DNA from: Azadirachta indica
Taxonomy: Eukaryota > Streptophyta > Magnoliopsida > Sapindales > Meliaceae
Assembly: GCA_022749755.1 (NCBI GenBank)
Contig: CM040451.1
Location: 16,252,825-16,316,824 of the forward strand
Length of the DNA: 64,000 bases
Direction: 5' to 3'
Position numbers and translations under genes: made by a program. The notes under the pieces are model-generated. The model did no database searches. It was not told the DNA's origin and was given only the letters and a program-made list of their open reading frames with translations. Shown here piece after piece: positions 1 to 12,556 of the stretch; position 1 is the stretch's first letter; each line of letters begins with the position of its first letter.

Positions 1-19
1 AAAATAAATAAATAAAATT

Positions 20-1016
20 GAGATAATAATATTTTCATCCCTAAACTTTGATAAAATAACAAATCAAGACATACTTGATAAATTTTGATATTTTCATCCC
101 TACCGTTACCTCCTTCCATATAAAATAGTATTAAAGTACAATTTTATTCCTACTAATTAGATTTTTAAATTGAATTTTGACATCTTTTAAAGTTAAATCC
201 GACAACTTTTAAAAATAAGTCTTAGCAATATAATAAAAAGTAAAAAACTGCATAAAAATAATGATATATCATTTTTTTATAATTTCTTTTATTTTTTTCT
301 CCAACCCACAAGATGCTACAGTAGCCAGCGGTTCACTCAACTTTGCTTTTCCACCATTAGATAAGTTCCTTTAGATCTACTACTTATCCTACATTTAAGG
401 TAGTTATTGGATTTTATCACCACCACCCTCATCAAATCATTCTTCACTGTTTGCTATCACCACACCACCAACCTCATCAAATCCTTCTCCTCCATCACCA
501 CCACCACCACCACCACCTTTATCAATATTAGATCATGATCCGATCTTTTTTCTTCTCCCACAAATTCTCCAAATCCACAACTTCACTGCGGTCGATCACT
601 ACCACAACCACCATCTTCAAATCCTCCACCACGATTGGTTACCACCATGATCACCATCACTATTATCATTAGATCATGATCCAATCCTCTTTCTTTTCTA
701 ACAAATCTCCAAAACAACTCTTCCTCTAAACCCACAAATCCTCCAAAACAAATTAAAAAAAGATAGAAAACCGAGGGGAGGAGGGTTGAGAAAAAGGGGC
801 TAAGCGAGGGAAATGCAGTGGCTAAATGTGTGTGTTGGCTTATTTTGTGCTATTCTACAGTTTTATTAGTACAAAATCAAATCTTCCCTTTGAGTTCTTA
901 ACAAAGACTAACGATTTATAATGTCACTATGTCAGGGATAAGAATGTTAAAATTAATCAAAATATATTATAATATATTATTTTATTAAAGTTTAGTGACT
1001 AAAGTGTTATTATCCC
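20..1016. mobile_element. MULE-like terminal-inverted-repeat element (non-autonomous)
   Basis: The first ~95 bases (from 20) match the reverse complement of ~920-1016: both arms carry a GATAATAA start, then a (T)CCCTAAACTTT-like and TAAAATAA block and a second ATCCCT block further in. Outside the arms lie similar A/T-rich 9-10 base stretches (about 10-19 and 1017-1026), compatible with a 9 bp target duplication, though low complexity makes this weak. The core holds CAC-rich simple sequence near 480-520. No transposase is visible. The arms resemble those of the element at 21191-21972. Confidence 0.6.
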
Positions 1017-1026
1017 AAATAAAAAT

Positions 1027-4000
1027 ATATTTATATTTTTTCAAATATATACTTTTATTATTTTTCTTGACTTTATCATATAAATATGTATAATTTATTT
1101 ATAAATTTTAAAACATAATTTTTTATTATTTTTATTTGTCTTTAAAATAGTTTAGTTGTATCAAACTATTATGTCGGTCGTCATTTATACTATTTAGACC
1201 ATTTTATATAAATTTTTTTTATTGTATTAATCATGTGACACTTGTGACTTTTAAGTGCAACATTGTCACAATATTCAATAACATTTTCCTTTCTTTTTCT
1301 ATAAAGTATTACTTGTATCATTTTCCTATCCAACTTGCAATTGGTGTTTTTTACTCTTCTTGTTGGAGCGTAATGTAAATCTTCTATAATAGAAATGAAA
1401 TATCGAAGAAAATTAAAATGTTAAAAAAAATTGTTATAAAATATAATTTTTTTAAAAAAAAAAAATTGTATTCTTATTTGAGTAAATGTAAATTTTTTAC
1501 ATGCACAATTAAGTCGAATAGAAAGAGTTTAGAAAAGTTGGAAGACATTAAATTCATTACTTTGAATATAAATTTATGGCAAGGGCTGAAAATGAATAAG
1601 TTGTAACAATGAAAGATAAAAAAATATTAAGTTACAAATAATATATAGTTATTTAAGGAATCTATTTTTGTTAAAGAAAATGATTTTACTTTAAAATTTG
1701 CCTGGCAATAGTGTCATCTTTTTTTTATGCACATACATATATTTGTTAGAAACATTACAATTTAATATTGTACTATTATGCTATAGTTCTTATAATAGAA
1801 AAAATACTATCATTACAATCTTCACAAACTCTTTTTTAATTACAAACAAATAACTTAATAAGAAACAAAAAAAGATCTTAAAAATATTGTTATGATTATT
1901 TATAATCTCAAGAAAATTAGTAGTTTTTAATGCTAAGTAATTTCTTGCTAGAAGACTGAAATTTGTAATAAAATTTTTATTAAAAGTGATAATTTGTGAA
2001 CAAAATCCGTCAATTAAGCATGAACACACTATATGAAGTTAGTGAGTTCAAGATGAACTAATATAATACAACTAGTAATAATATCATGTTTCAATCATTC
2101 ATTTATAATTATGTCGGGTTCTGTTTAAATTTTTCAATACATGAATTCGTTTGTAACATGATTAATTATCCATATATATATATATATATATCCTGTGTGC
2201 TTATAAAAGCTCGTTTATGCTTCAATATAACTGAATTATATTTGTCATATTTTTAAAAAACTCTTTGAAATATTTGTACTAAAATTCTTTACAATTTGAG
2301 TAGTTAATATTATAAATATTTCAAAACAAATATTAAGTAATTAGTATAATAAATATTTTAAGATGTATTAAGCATATATTAAATAAGTGATATGATTATA
2401 ATTTTTTAATAAGTTAAGTATTTTTATAGATTAATATTTAAATTATTAACATGATTAATAAATAGATCGTAACTGTATATATTATTAACTTAAAATCACA
2501 TTCTACCTTCAATTGAAAAGTAGAAATATGATACACATGACCTAACTACACACATTTTGTTTGTATGTAAGGACAAATTAATTACAATAATTGACGCAAT
2601 TAACAATTATAATTTGATTCTTGGATTGTTTTTCTTGCAATGGATTACTTTATCATGTGGTGGGAAGCTAAAAAACAAAGTTAGGTGGAGATTAGAAAAA
2701 AGAGAACTTTATTACTTTTATGATTGAAACTAACGAAAAATACTAAAATTATTAATGAATAAAAGGAAAGATTCCAAAGGTTATTAGAGATTTTTAACTA
2801 AAATATAAATTTATATATATAACAAATCATTTAAATTTTTTTTATAGTTAAAAGCACTTAAATTTAATCAAAAAAATTTTTTAAATATTAATTCATATTT
2901 TTTTTAATAAGTAAAAAAATTAATGTAAATTTTTATTAATTTTCAACTGATTTTGCAACAAACTATTGGGGATTTGATTTACTTTCAAATTTTTTTAAAA
3001 GAATAAAAAAACATAATAATACACAAGTTAATGATTAAAAAATAAAAATTGTATCAAATTTTCTAAATCCAAATCTTGATATAAATTTAAAGTGACTTTT
3101 TTTTTTTTGACTTTTACATCTTTTTATTTTTAATACAATTTATTATAATTTTAATTTTTTTTTTTTAATATTACAATTTACATTTAAAATCAATAGTTTT
3201 AAAATTTACGAAAATCTATATTATAAACAAACATTTAAATGATCATTCTAGGTCGAATTTAGTCTATCGTTTCAAATTTTAAATAAATAATAATAAGAAA
3301 TCTGAATCCATTTTCATTTTAATTTTTTAATATTAATTTACATTAATGTTAAAAAATCTACTTTGATCATTCTGGGTCGAATTTAGTCTATCATGAAAAT
3401 CGGAATCCATTTATTTTACATCATTTATTTTTGCAAATTTTAAATTCAAAAAATAAAAAAAATATGATGTATAATTGAAAATTAAAAAATTGCATCACTT
3501 TAATCTCCAATCTTGAATATAATTAATGCTTTTTACAACCTTCTTTTTAGTTGAAATGATATCTATATCTTATGATGATTGATTAGGTGGGTTGCAAAGA
3601 CTTTCTTCTTTCAAAACCATTTTCTTGAAATTAATTACTTTGATTGATTCCTCCCCTACATTTAAGGAATTGAATTGAATTGAATGGAAGTTAGAAGATG
3701 CTTTCAACCTTCTTCACATGCAACCTCTTTCCTTTACATGATTGCAAGATATTCTATATATACAATTAAAGGATTCAAATCTAAAATTACCTTGAGAGAC
3801 ATGAAATCTCTATGCCTTTTTAGGGCATATAATTAATTATATGTAATGTAACCCCACATATTAAATTGAACTTAGACAACCAATTCTTTTGGCACATTAA
3901 TTAATTCCTTTCTCTTTTATAAAATTAGTGTTCACAATTCTTTACATTACCATTAATGCAAGTTATACCTAATGTTCTCGTCTTTCACACTTTGACTTAA

Positions 4001-4995
4001 ACCTCTCTCTTAAGAAATTCATTTGTGTTCTTCAACAAATTTTGTGGATTTTTTTCCTGATATAATAATGTAAATATCATTATTAATAAAAAACAAAAAA
4101 AAAATTCTTAATGATTAATAATTCATCTTAATAAGTTAAAATTTAAATCCACATATATGCAATGTGAATAAAATTATTTTTCTTTTTAATAATGAGTAAC
4201 AATTATTTAAGATTAATGAAGATTTTTAATATCGTATCACGTATTATAACAGTAGAAATTTGATCTTTTTATAATAAATATTATTTGGACTCTTACCTTC
4301 CCATTTAAGTTTATAAGTCAAATAATAATTCAACATAATACAAGATTAGACATTTCATTCATTTACATTAAAATTCGTATGAATATTAAATATTAAAATA
4401 TAATTAATTAGAATTTCGTGATAATTAAACCTATTAAAAAATCAGGCTACTCACAAAAAAAAAAATATATTAAGTCACTTAAATATGATTGTTTAAGTTT
4501 TTACCTTTGGATTTAAACTTTTAGGTCAAACAGCATGTAAATATAAAAAATAAATAAATATATAAAATACAAAGTTGAAATTTTCAAATACTATATTAAA
4601 TTGATGATATAAAACATAATTTTTATATCTCACAAAAGATATTTTGATGGTCAAGATATCGAAAGAGAAGAGTTGTACTCCAAAAGGGAGAAAATGAGAA
4701 AAGAAATCACATGCATGCTTGCTTTTTGCTCATCATTTAATTTTACACTTTGTTTTTGACTTTTTGTCATTTACTTTCTAAATCCTCTCACGTTTTACTA
4801 ATTACACTTTTTTTGTCAAGACCATTGACTAATAAAAATCATGTAATTAATTAATATTAACTCAACCTCATTCAATGCCTAAACGTGTGCACTAATTAAA
4901 GCTTTTATTCTAGAAAAGCCAAAGTGAAGATAATAATAATTGTTTAATATGTGACATTGAAGTTGTAATGTGAAGTGTTGTATCAGTTTAACCTT
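1027..4995. other. AT-rich intergenic DNA without a gene
   Basis: Only short open frames of low-complexity composition occur on either strand, with no recognisable domain. A ~30 base direct repeat (gatcattct.ggtcgaatt core) occurs at about 3239 and again at about 3364. A short TA run lies near 2177. Nothing else can be supported here. Confidence 0.6.
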
Positions 4996-5009
4996 TTATA
5001 TATATATAT

Positions 5010-5054
<45 letters not shown>

Positions 5055-5071
5055 TAGAGAGAGAGAGAGAT
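4996..5071. repeat. Compound (TA)n-(GA)n microsatellite
   Basis: A long alternating TA tract, interrupted by TATG units, runs directly into a GATA/GA tract ending at about 5071. It abuts the left end of the foldback element that follows. Confidence 0.9.
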
Positions 5072-5280
5072 TGATATTTTTATATTTATATTTATGTGTA
5101 GATGATTAGATTTATACATTTCTATTGATTGAAATTGAATTTGATATATGCATTATTTATGATCCATTAATTATACATTCATTGCATACGTCAGATTCAA
5201 TTTCACCTATTGAATATGTTAAATCTAACGATTTACAAATAATATAAATATGTGTAAAAATATGAGATTGTTTATCTATT
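5068..5280. mobile_element. Foldback MITE, family F, copy 1
   Basis: The left arm (about 5070-5155) and the right arm (about 5185-5280) are imperfect reverse complements. Both hold an AGATTTATACA/TTAAATCTAACG-type segment and a segment related to GAAATTGAATTTGATATATG. Two further copies with the same arm sequences lie at 18959-19160 and 40135-40325. No coding capacity. Confidence 0.6.
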
Positions 5281-5300
5281 AGAGAGATAGATGACATATC

Positions 5301-5470
5301 AATAATTTTTTAACTTTATATAATTTCTTACACTATTTATAAATCATTATATCTATATACTTTAAATAGTTAAAATTTCATTAATTTCAATGTATTAATT
5401 ATATGTGTTAGATTTAATCTGTATTTTATAAATAATACAAAAAAATGTATAAAGTTAAGGAATTATTTTT
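5301..5470. mobile_element. Small inverted-repeat element
   Basis: The left end around AATAATTTTTTAACTTTATA is the imperfect reverse complement of the right end around AAAGTTAAGGAATTATTTTT, and both arms continue with a TATTTATAAA-type segment. About 170 bases, no open frame. It resembles a MITE; no target duplication was identified. Confidence 0.45.
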
Positions 5471-6182
5471 CTGTCTTAATTATATGTATACATGAAATCT
5501 TATAATTATAATTCATACAAATATATAAAATATATTTTATGCATATTTAGAAATATTATAATTAACCTATTAGAGAGGGGCGAAAATCTAATATAAATGG
5601 TCATGTTACAACATATTGAGATGTACAATACATTCTTTCACTTTATTTATTTTTTTCGTTATAATACCTAACTTTTTGTTATTGTTAATAATAAAAAAAA
5701 ATTCTAATAAAAAATTAAAAATTATAATAGAAGAATTAGAAATTATAACAAAAGGGTTAGATAAAACATAACATTCAATGCACCATGGCCTTCCTCCAAG
5801 CACAGGAAAGGAATCAGAAACTTTGATTAACATATTAAATTTGGTGATCCCAATGGTTTAAAATTTGCTTGTTTAAGAGTGGCACAAAATTCATAATAAT
5901 ATATATTTTTTTTAATTACCCAACTATTCTTTATGAAATATCTCGTGGAATATATAGTAAAAAACAAAGGGGAGGCAACATTGTGATCATTAAAAAGTAG
6001 ACAATGATAGACAATGAAATTATGTAAACATGCAAACTATTGCCCACCACAAGAGAAAAGAAATTATTATAAACAAGAAGAATCTCAACCACCTCTTGAT
6101 ACTATGCAACCTTCTCTTCTTCCCATCTCTTTATATGAAAACATTTCCTCACAACACAAAAAACAGCAGCAGCAGCAAAACA

Positions 6183-7190
6183 ATGGTATGGCAAAACTTG
6201 CCTTGTTGCTTCCTTTTGCTTTCTCTTGTTTTTGTTCCTTCTTTGGCTCTTCCTTGGAAGCAGAATGATCAATTCAACCAGGCTAAAAACTATGAAGGCT
6301 CTTCAGATTTTGTCAGCCTTGAGTATCACATGGGTCCTGTGCTTGCTTCCCCTATAAACCTGTATATAATCTGGTATGGCCGTTGGAATCCTTCACAGCA
6401 AGCAACTATCAGAGATTTTCTCTACTCATTTTCTTCCCCAGCTGCTTATCCTTCTGTTGCTGATTGGTGGAAAACTGTCAGGCTTTACACAGATCAAACA
6501 GGATCAAATATCACAGGAAATGTAAATCTTTCGGGGGAGTTTTATGACTTTAAATACTCCCATGGTGGATATCTCAGTCGCTTAGATATTCAATCCATAA
6601 TCAAAACTTCTGTTACTTCGTACAGAGCATTGCCTCTCAATCCTCACAATGGTCTATACTTGGTGCTAACTTCTCACGATGTGCAAGTTCAAGATTTTTG
6701 CAGAGCAGTTTGTGGCTTTCACTACTTCACATTTCCAAACATTGTTGGTGTAACAGTGCCCTATGCTTGGGTTGGTTACAGTGGATCACAGTGTCCAGGC
6801 ATGTGTGCCTACCCATTTGCTTGGCCTCGGTACTCAGGAAAGCCACCTCCAAGAGGAAATGAAGGAGGCAGCGTACTGAAAGCGCCAAATGGGGATGTGG
6901 GTGTGGACGGAATGATCAGTGTAATAGCTCATGAGCTTGCAGAAGTGTCAAGCAATCCTCTGGTGAATGCTTGGTATGCCGGAGACGATCCCACGGCGCC
7001 GACTGAGATAGCAGATTTGTGCCTGGGAGTGTATGGTTCTGGTGGAGGAGGTGGATATATTGGGAAAGTGTATAAGGATTCCTGGGGAAATGGCTTCAAT
7101 GTGAATGGAGTGAAAGGGAGGAAGTTTATGGTGCAATGGGTGTGGAATCCTTTGAGAAGAAGATGTTATGGGCCTAATTCTATGGATTAG
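6183..7190 (+). CDS. EXORDIUM-like / phosphate-induced protein 1 family, secreted
   Basis: Intronless gene of 335 codons. The ATG at 6183 starts a typical signal peptide (MVWQ, then a hydrophobic [19 protein letters not shown] core, residues 1 to about 22). An in-frame ATG at 6030 would add 51 non-signal-like residues ahead of it and is not preferred. The mature part matches the phosphate-induced protein 1 (PHI-1/EXORDIUM) domain: [11 protein letters not shown] near residue 60, [35 protein letters not shown], and the family's [19 protein letters not shown] region with H250-E251. Six or more cysteines fit an apoplastic protein. Family members are extracellular and, in Arabidopsis, EXORDIUM promotes brassinosteroid- and carbon-dependent growth. 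The biochemical activity is unknown, and the HE pair does not prove a protease. Arabidopsis EXORDIUM-like numbering is not assigned. A short out-of-frame upstream ATG lies at 6014. The gene converges on the glycosyltransferase gene downstream. Confidence 0.93.
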   Translation: MVWQNLPCCFLLLSLVFVPSLALPWKQNDQFNQAKNYEGSSDFVSLEYHMGPVLASPINLYIIWYGRWNPSQQATIRDFLYSFSSPAAYPSVADWWKTVRLYTDQTGSNITGNVNLSGEFYDFKYSHGGYLSRLDIQSIIKTSVTSYRALPLNPHNGLYLVLTSHDVQVQDFCRAVCGFHYFTFPNIVGVTVPYAWVGYSGSQCPGMCAYPFAWPRYSGKPPPRGNEGGSVLKAPNGDVGVDGMISVIAHELAEVSSNPLVNAWYAGDDPTAPTEIADLCLGVYGSGGGGGYIGKVYKDSWGNGFNVNGVKGRKFMVQWVWNPLRRRCYGPNSMD

Positions 7191-8052
7191 AGGTGTAGTT
7201 TTTGTATAGTTTTCTATAATCTCGTTATTTCTTTCTTTCTTCCAATACAGTTTTGATGTTGGGGAGGAAAGAAACACACATATAGGCCTGCTTTTGTTGT
7301 GCTTTACATGGACTTGATGCTTTGCTTGGTTGAATCATAGCTACTTTTCTTTTTTGTAAGCTACAGAGATGTAGAAAACAATCAAAATCACATATTGCAA
7401 CATTTTGAATGCTGAAGAGGATAGCCAATCGCTTGCAGCCGAAAGTATGAATAAACAAAATTGCCATTAATCCCAATCTGTGATCAACTGGCCATTCATC
7501 TTCAGAATTACACAAATTCACCTCTCGTAAACAGCACTTACAAGTCTATTGGAATAAACTAAATTTGTCAATTTTTTTTTTTCAGCTGCGAGTGAAAATC
7601 AGTCATCTCAAGCTCAAGGGTGATAATGTTAAGAGCATTCATGTTATTTCGACAGAAAAATTATGACCAGTTGCGTCTACAAAACAAATTTCATACATAA
7701 ATTTCAATTGCTTTTAAAATTTCGGTCAATGATTAATGACAGGCTTCTGTGGCACCATAAACCACAAAATCGTTCGGCAGCGGCAGCTGCCACACAAAAT
7801 TAATTTTCCATTGGCATCATAAACAGTACTTTTCCCATTTTTGAACATAATTTAACGTACAATAACAAACATCATAAACTGTACAACTACATGTATACCC
7901 TGACCCCTGTGTTTCCTACTAGATATTCAGACCTCTAATAAAGCTAAAACACAGATTTTCTTGAGTTAGTCAATGAAAAAGAATGCTTTTAAGTTATTGG
8001 CACTTCCTACCTTGACGAATTACGGAAAAAGAATTCAGGAATTATGAGATAT
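7191..8052. other. Convergent 3' intergenic region
   Basis: It separates the 3' end of the EXORDIUM-like gene (+) from the stop codon of the glycosyltransferase gene (-). Composition is more balanced than distal intergenic DNA, as expected for the two 3'UTRs. No further gene or repeat is visible. Confidence 0.5.
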
Positions 8053-9619
8053 TCACAACACATCAGAGCAACGAATACAATAGCTGTCAATCAGCCTGGT
8101 TACAAGGCTTTCTGGCTCAGGAATGAGAGCAGAGGTCATGCTGTTCCAGAAATGAAATGTCAATGACTCGTCCCGAATCTTTTTGAATAGAACATCTTGT
8201 TCAGCTTTGTCTGTCTCTGTTGCTGGATTGATGAAGAATCTGGTTGCATTGAAAATGAATCATGTCAAAAGTAAGAAAGAAGATTAAGAGTTATTTAAAT
8301 CTAAAGCACTCACCACAATTAAACCAAACGTACTTGATTTTTGGATAAGAGCCAGCAACAACATATAGTAAGTACTAAAAAGTAGTCAAAATTTCTTTAT
8401 TAACTATCAAGCCAGGTAAATACTGCAAGTCTGCCTCAAGTCTAATGGAATTTGTTCAAGGAAACCCTAAGGGAGCCATTGGCATAACAGCATCATCCTC
8501 CCAATCTCCATGAAAAAGATAAAAGATAAAAGATAAAAGAAAGTGAATCTCATAATCAAGGGCTGTGTTTCATTTTGATGCTAATTCAACCATTAAAATT
8601 CTGTAGCATTTTTAAAAAACAAATATATAATTGCACCTTTTTTGTCTCCTTGTGCCTCAAGTGTCTAGGCAGAGCTTAACTACACATGCTTTGAGTACAT
8701 ATTAAGAAGCACTTCATTCTGCCTCATGCTTTAAGTGCACTTTTTATAAGCTTTTCCTTTTCCATTGTTCTTTTATTTATTCATTTTCTTTTTGATAGGA
8801 AAGAACTTGATGCAGATTGGATTTAGGCCAGCCATGTACATATACAAAGACAGCACAAGCCTAGAAACAATTGAAATTCTCCAAAAATATATCCTACTAG
8901 GAGAGAAGCTGAAGAAATTTGAAAGCTAAGCAACCACAAGTTCAGAACAAGTACAGTAACTGCAGTCAAAAAACACGAGATCTTCTAAGACTTTGGCCAG
9001 CCTGCCTGTCTTGGTGCCTAATGCAAGTGCAAAAAGCAGAAACAAATATTTTCCATGTTCGATGTGTTGAATTATGAATGTCAGCATGAATATAGATTAT
9101 AAACCAGATGGAAAATACCGAACATTACCTTGTGATATTCTGTGGACCAATAGGGAAGAAAATGGAAGAGGGTTGTGCCTTCAACTCAAATTGCTTACTG
9201 TCTGTCTCCTCTTTACCCCAAAACCTTCTTGAAACTCTTGTCAAAAGGTCAGCACCATTCCATCTCAAACGGGTATCATCATATGTCAAATAGAACTCTT
9301 TTAAGCACTCCAATATGAAAGGACTGCATAGAAAAGAGAGGCAAATCTCAAAGTTGTAGGTGCAGTAAAATCTAGGAAAGCTCATATCTTTTCATGTCAT
9401 TCTCCTGTCTCCTAAGTAATGACAGAACCAAGCAGGTGCCACCTTACATTCCCCTACCACCAGCACTCAGAACGACAAAAGAAAGGAAAAACCTTCAAAA
9501 ACAGTTTTCTTAGTTTCATGAATAGCAACTAACTGTCCATTAAAAACGGTTAGGTAGGTGCATGCAGATATGTGTATGCATGTATGCATGTAGGCATGCA
9601 TGCATGCATCTACATGTGC

Positions 9620-9680
<61 letters not shown>

Positions 9681-12556
9681 TGTGTGTGTGTGTGTGTGTG
9701 TGAATATCAAGAGCAAAGTTTTCTCAGGTGTAAAAGTATGATTTTCTTAACAAGTGGATCTGCAATTTTCAACTTTTTGATATAGTTAACATATATTAAA
9801 ACAGAATGATGTGAGAAAGAGAAAATACTTAAGCAGCTTCTGTCATGCAGGCTACCATGAAAAGTAAGCTCCCTGCCTAGCAGTTTACAGTTTTTTAACT
9901 AATAAAAACTTAATTATAAAATGTTGAGATGCTCCCTGCAAGGGAAGACCAAACTGACAACCTTTAAAAGATTGCCTGCCAGATTCTTATTTATAAACTT
10001 AATAAGTAATTCTTTTATTCAAAAGATGTCTTTATATATTATAACAGAAAAAATTTAAATTCATCATCTTTACACTAATAAGACCAGCTAAATAATCAAA
10101 ACAAACTCAGAGCCAGGGAAGGGGGGAACTTGAATGCAAGTGCGCCTCATTTCAGTCAACATATAAAAAAATAGTTCCACCAACTAAAGAGCAAAAGCCA
10201 TTGTTACCTGTGCTTTCTAAATGCCATTACGGCGCCGTTCAAAGAACCTCCTGCAAGCTTATCCTCCATGCCAACAGAATTGTTAAGTGAAGACAAGGAT
10301 TTCAGAACTATAATGTCAGAATCAATGTAGATACCTCCATATCTGCAAAATCCAACAGAATTTATTTTGATTTAGTATACTTTGGAACTCAACAGTATAA
10401 ATCTTAACATTCAGAAAATATCACAATTCAAACCCAGCTTCTGGAATACAATCTGAAATGCCTACCAACTTCAGCAAATAAGACAATGTACCAAGTTTTT
10501 GCTAATTTCATTTCCTAGTCAACTAAAGAGTTAACCGCTCAACCCCATAAACAAAATAATGTGAGATCAGTGTCTCTGTCAACATTTTCTTTTCCCTTTT
10601 TCAGTTGGGAAGCAGTCTACATGAAATTTAACACTCTAACTCCAACAGTTAGTGAACTTTTGTTTCCATACCATATCAGAGAATTAGATTAAAGTTTTGC
10701 ATTCAGAACAGAACACTAACTAAATGAACAAATACCTAGTTTTAGCCTAGGTGAAAGTGATTCATGAAAAAGAAGAAAATCAAAGGCATACTAAATTGTT
10801 AAGGTAACAAGAATAGGAGTAAAATCAGAAGGCTAACTCATTTCTTGCTACCATTCCACAAGTTCCCAGTTGAAGGTAGGAAATTACAATCTAAGGATAC
10901 AATTACTGTCCATACACTATGTTCAACCCAACCCCATGTATTCCCATAGTATAATTCAAATTAAACTGAAACCAACAGAAAATTTTCAGCGAATAGCAAA
11001 AGGCAATCATTAAATTATAAAATATAAACCGAGAATCCATCAGTCAATAAAGATGACTATTTAACTAAGAAAGCTTACTTGTAGAGAGCAGCAAGCCGTA
11101 CAAGCTCGCTGTAGTGAGTACTGTAAAACTTGGTCTTCCTCCATTTAAACCAGACAGAAGCAAATATATGGGCAGGAGTATCCTTCAGTAGTTCATCAAG
11201 ATTCGGCATGCCGACAGCAACTTTATAGCTGACAAATAAGGCTTAAATCAACAACACATATTCAACTAGAACAAGTGCATCTACAAGCAAAGCATATTCT
11301 AAGCTCTTACCCATCCTTCACAAAGCTGTCTTTGAAAAAGTCAAGCTCAATTGTCTCAGAAAATACCACAACACAAGCATTTGGATGGTGGAACAGCACA
11401 CTCTCCAAGCCCCTCTGGTGCCTGACACTATACATCCATGGAGGTGAATTCCACAACATAAAAACCCGCATTTCACAGTTTTTCCCTCCTGAAAAATGCA
11501 TTCATAAAATTTGAAAATGAAAGCCGAGGATGTAAACCAGGATAGTATCCCCATCTCTTTCCATCCGCATACACATGACTCGAAAACTCATTTTTACTCT
11601 GATCAGCCTTAGAATCTTCTATTGACTTATCACTCTTATTACTATTCTGCTCAGCATTGTTCACTCTCTTACTATTCGACAGATTACTTACATTATCATC
11701 CAAAGGCCTACGTTCTGCCTTCTTAATCCCATTCATCTCCTTCAAATCCTCTCTAGCTTTTCTTCCAACATTACCATCTCCACCGCTCTGTAAAACTACC
11801 AAAGGCTTCTTCCCTGTAAAAGGCACACGTTTGAACTCATTCAACAACCATCTTTGCATCATCTTATCACCCCTTGTGAGTCCAGTAACCCCAACCCCAT
11901 CTGGGTCCTGCAACAAAGGATTATTCATAGGATCCAAAACATCTAAATGTGATCTAAACATCCTATCTCTTTTCAAAAAGACGCTCTTTTTATCAAACCA
12001 CTCACCCCATTTCTCCCTTAAAGGCGATTCTCCCTTTCCAATCTTCAACAACAGCGCATCTTCAATGCCACTCACTTGAGTCATCTTTCTCCTCACCTCA
12101 TCATCAACAGGAATATCATCTGATCCAAACGCCGCCTTACTCCTATCCTCTACATTCGACAGTAGAGTAAACCCCGAGTAATCAAAATCCCAATCCTCGA
12201 TCGATCTCTTATTAAACGAACGTCTGATGGAACCCGTAACATGATCGAAGTAATATCCAGACGAGGCAATCTTCGGTTTCTCTTCTTCCTCCGCAACGAC
12301 GTCGTTCTCCTCTACGTTGTCGAGCTCGTCAATCTTATCCTCATTGTTGTCGTTGGAGTCGTCGGAATCGGAGATAAGGGGATCGATGAAAACGTCGTCG
12401 TTTAACTTAGTATTGGGGTGATGAAGAACGTTGTGCGGTTGAGAGAGGCGGGTGTGAAGGAGGGAGACAGAGAGGAGGAGGAGGAGGAGCGGCAATTATG
12501 GCACACACGTGTGCCCCGTAACGGGGACGGCGACGAGATCGGAGAGTTCGTAGCAT
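8053..12556 (-). CDS. Alpha-1,4-glycosyltransferase-like type II membrane protein (At4g19900 type), exon 1 frameshifted
   Basis: Five exons on the minus strand: 12556-11311, 11228-11079, 10342-10208, 9323-9129, 8239-8053, all with GT...AG borders and consistent phases. The ATG at 12556 gives M-L-R-T-L-R-S-R-R-R-P-R-Y, a basic cytosolic tail followed by a Leu-rich signal anchor. An acidic stem follows, then the catalytic part with the DXD motif YGGIYIDSDIIV (about residues 467-478), a Gly_transf_sug/Gb3-synthase-type fold typical of Golgi enzymes. The C-terminal exons contain ECLKEFYLTYDDTRLRWNGA and FHFWNSMTSALIPEPE. Removing one base in each of two places restores a 636-codon frame: once in the CCT tract near 12475-12495, where a TAA otherwise sits just upstream of the continuing frame, and once in the A5 run at 11479-11483. 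Everything else is intact, so assembly error and a recent pseudogene are both possible. Donor and acceptor sugars are unknown. Confidence 0.85.
9558..9702. repeat. Compound GCAT / (GT)n-(GA)n-(GT)n microsatellite
   Basis: GCATGTAT/GCAT units at about 9558-9610 lead into (GT)n at about 9619-9643, (GA)n to about 9678 and a second (GT)n to about 9702. It lies in intron 3 of the glycosyltransferase gene (10207-9324). The arrangement is nearly mirror-symmetric about the GA block. Confidence 0.95.

Noticed and set aside
430..740. CAC/ATCAC-rich stretch as a His/Thr-rich coding exon
   Set aside because: Low-complexity core of the inverted-repeat element at 20-1016, with no sustained open frame or splice context.
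11657..12079. 140-codon plus-strand open frame
   Set aside because: Antisense shadow of the glycosyltransferase stem exon; no domain and no independent support.
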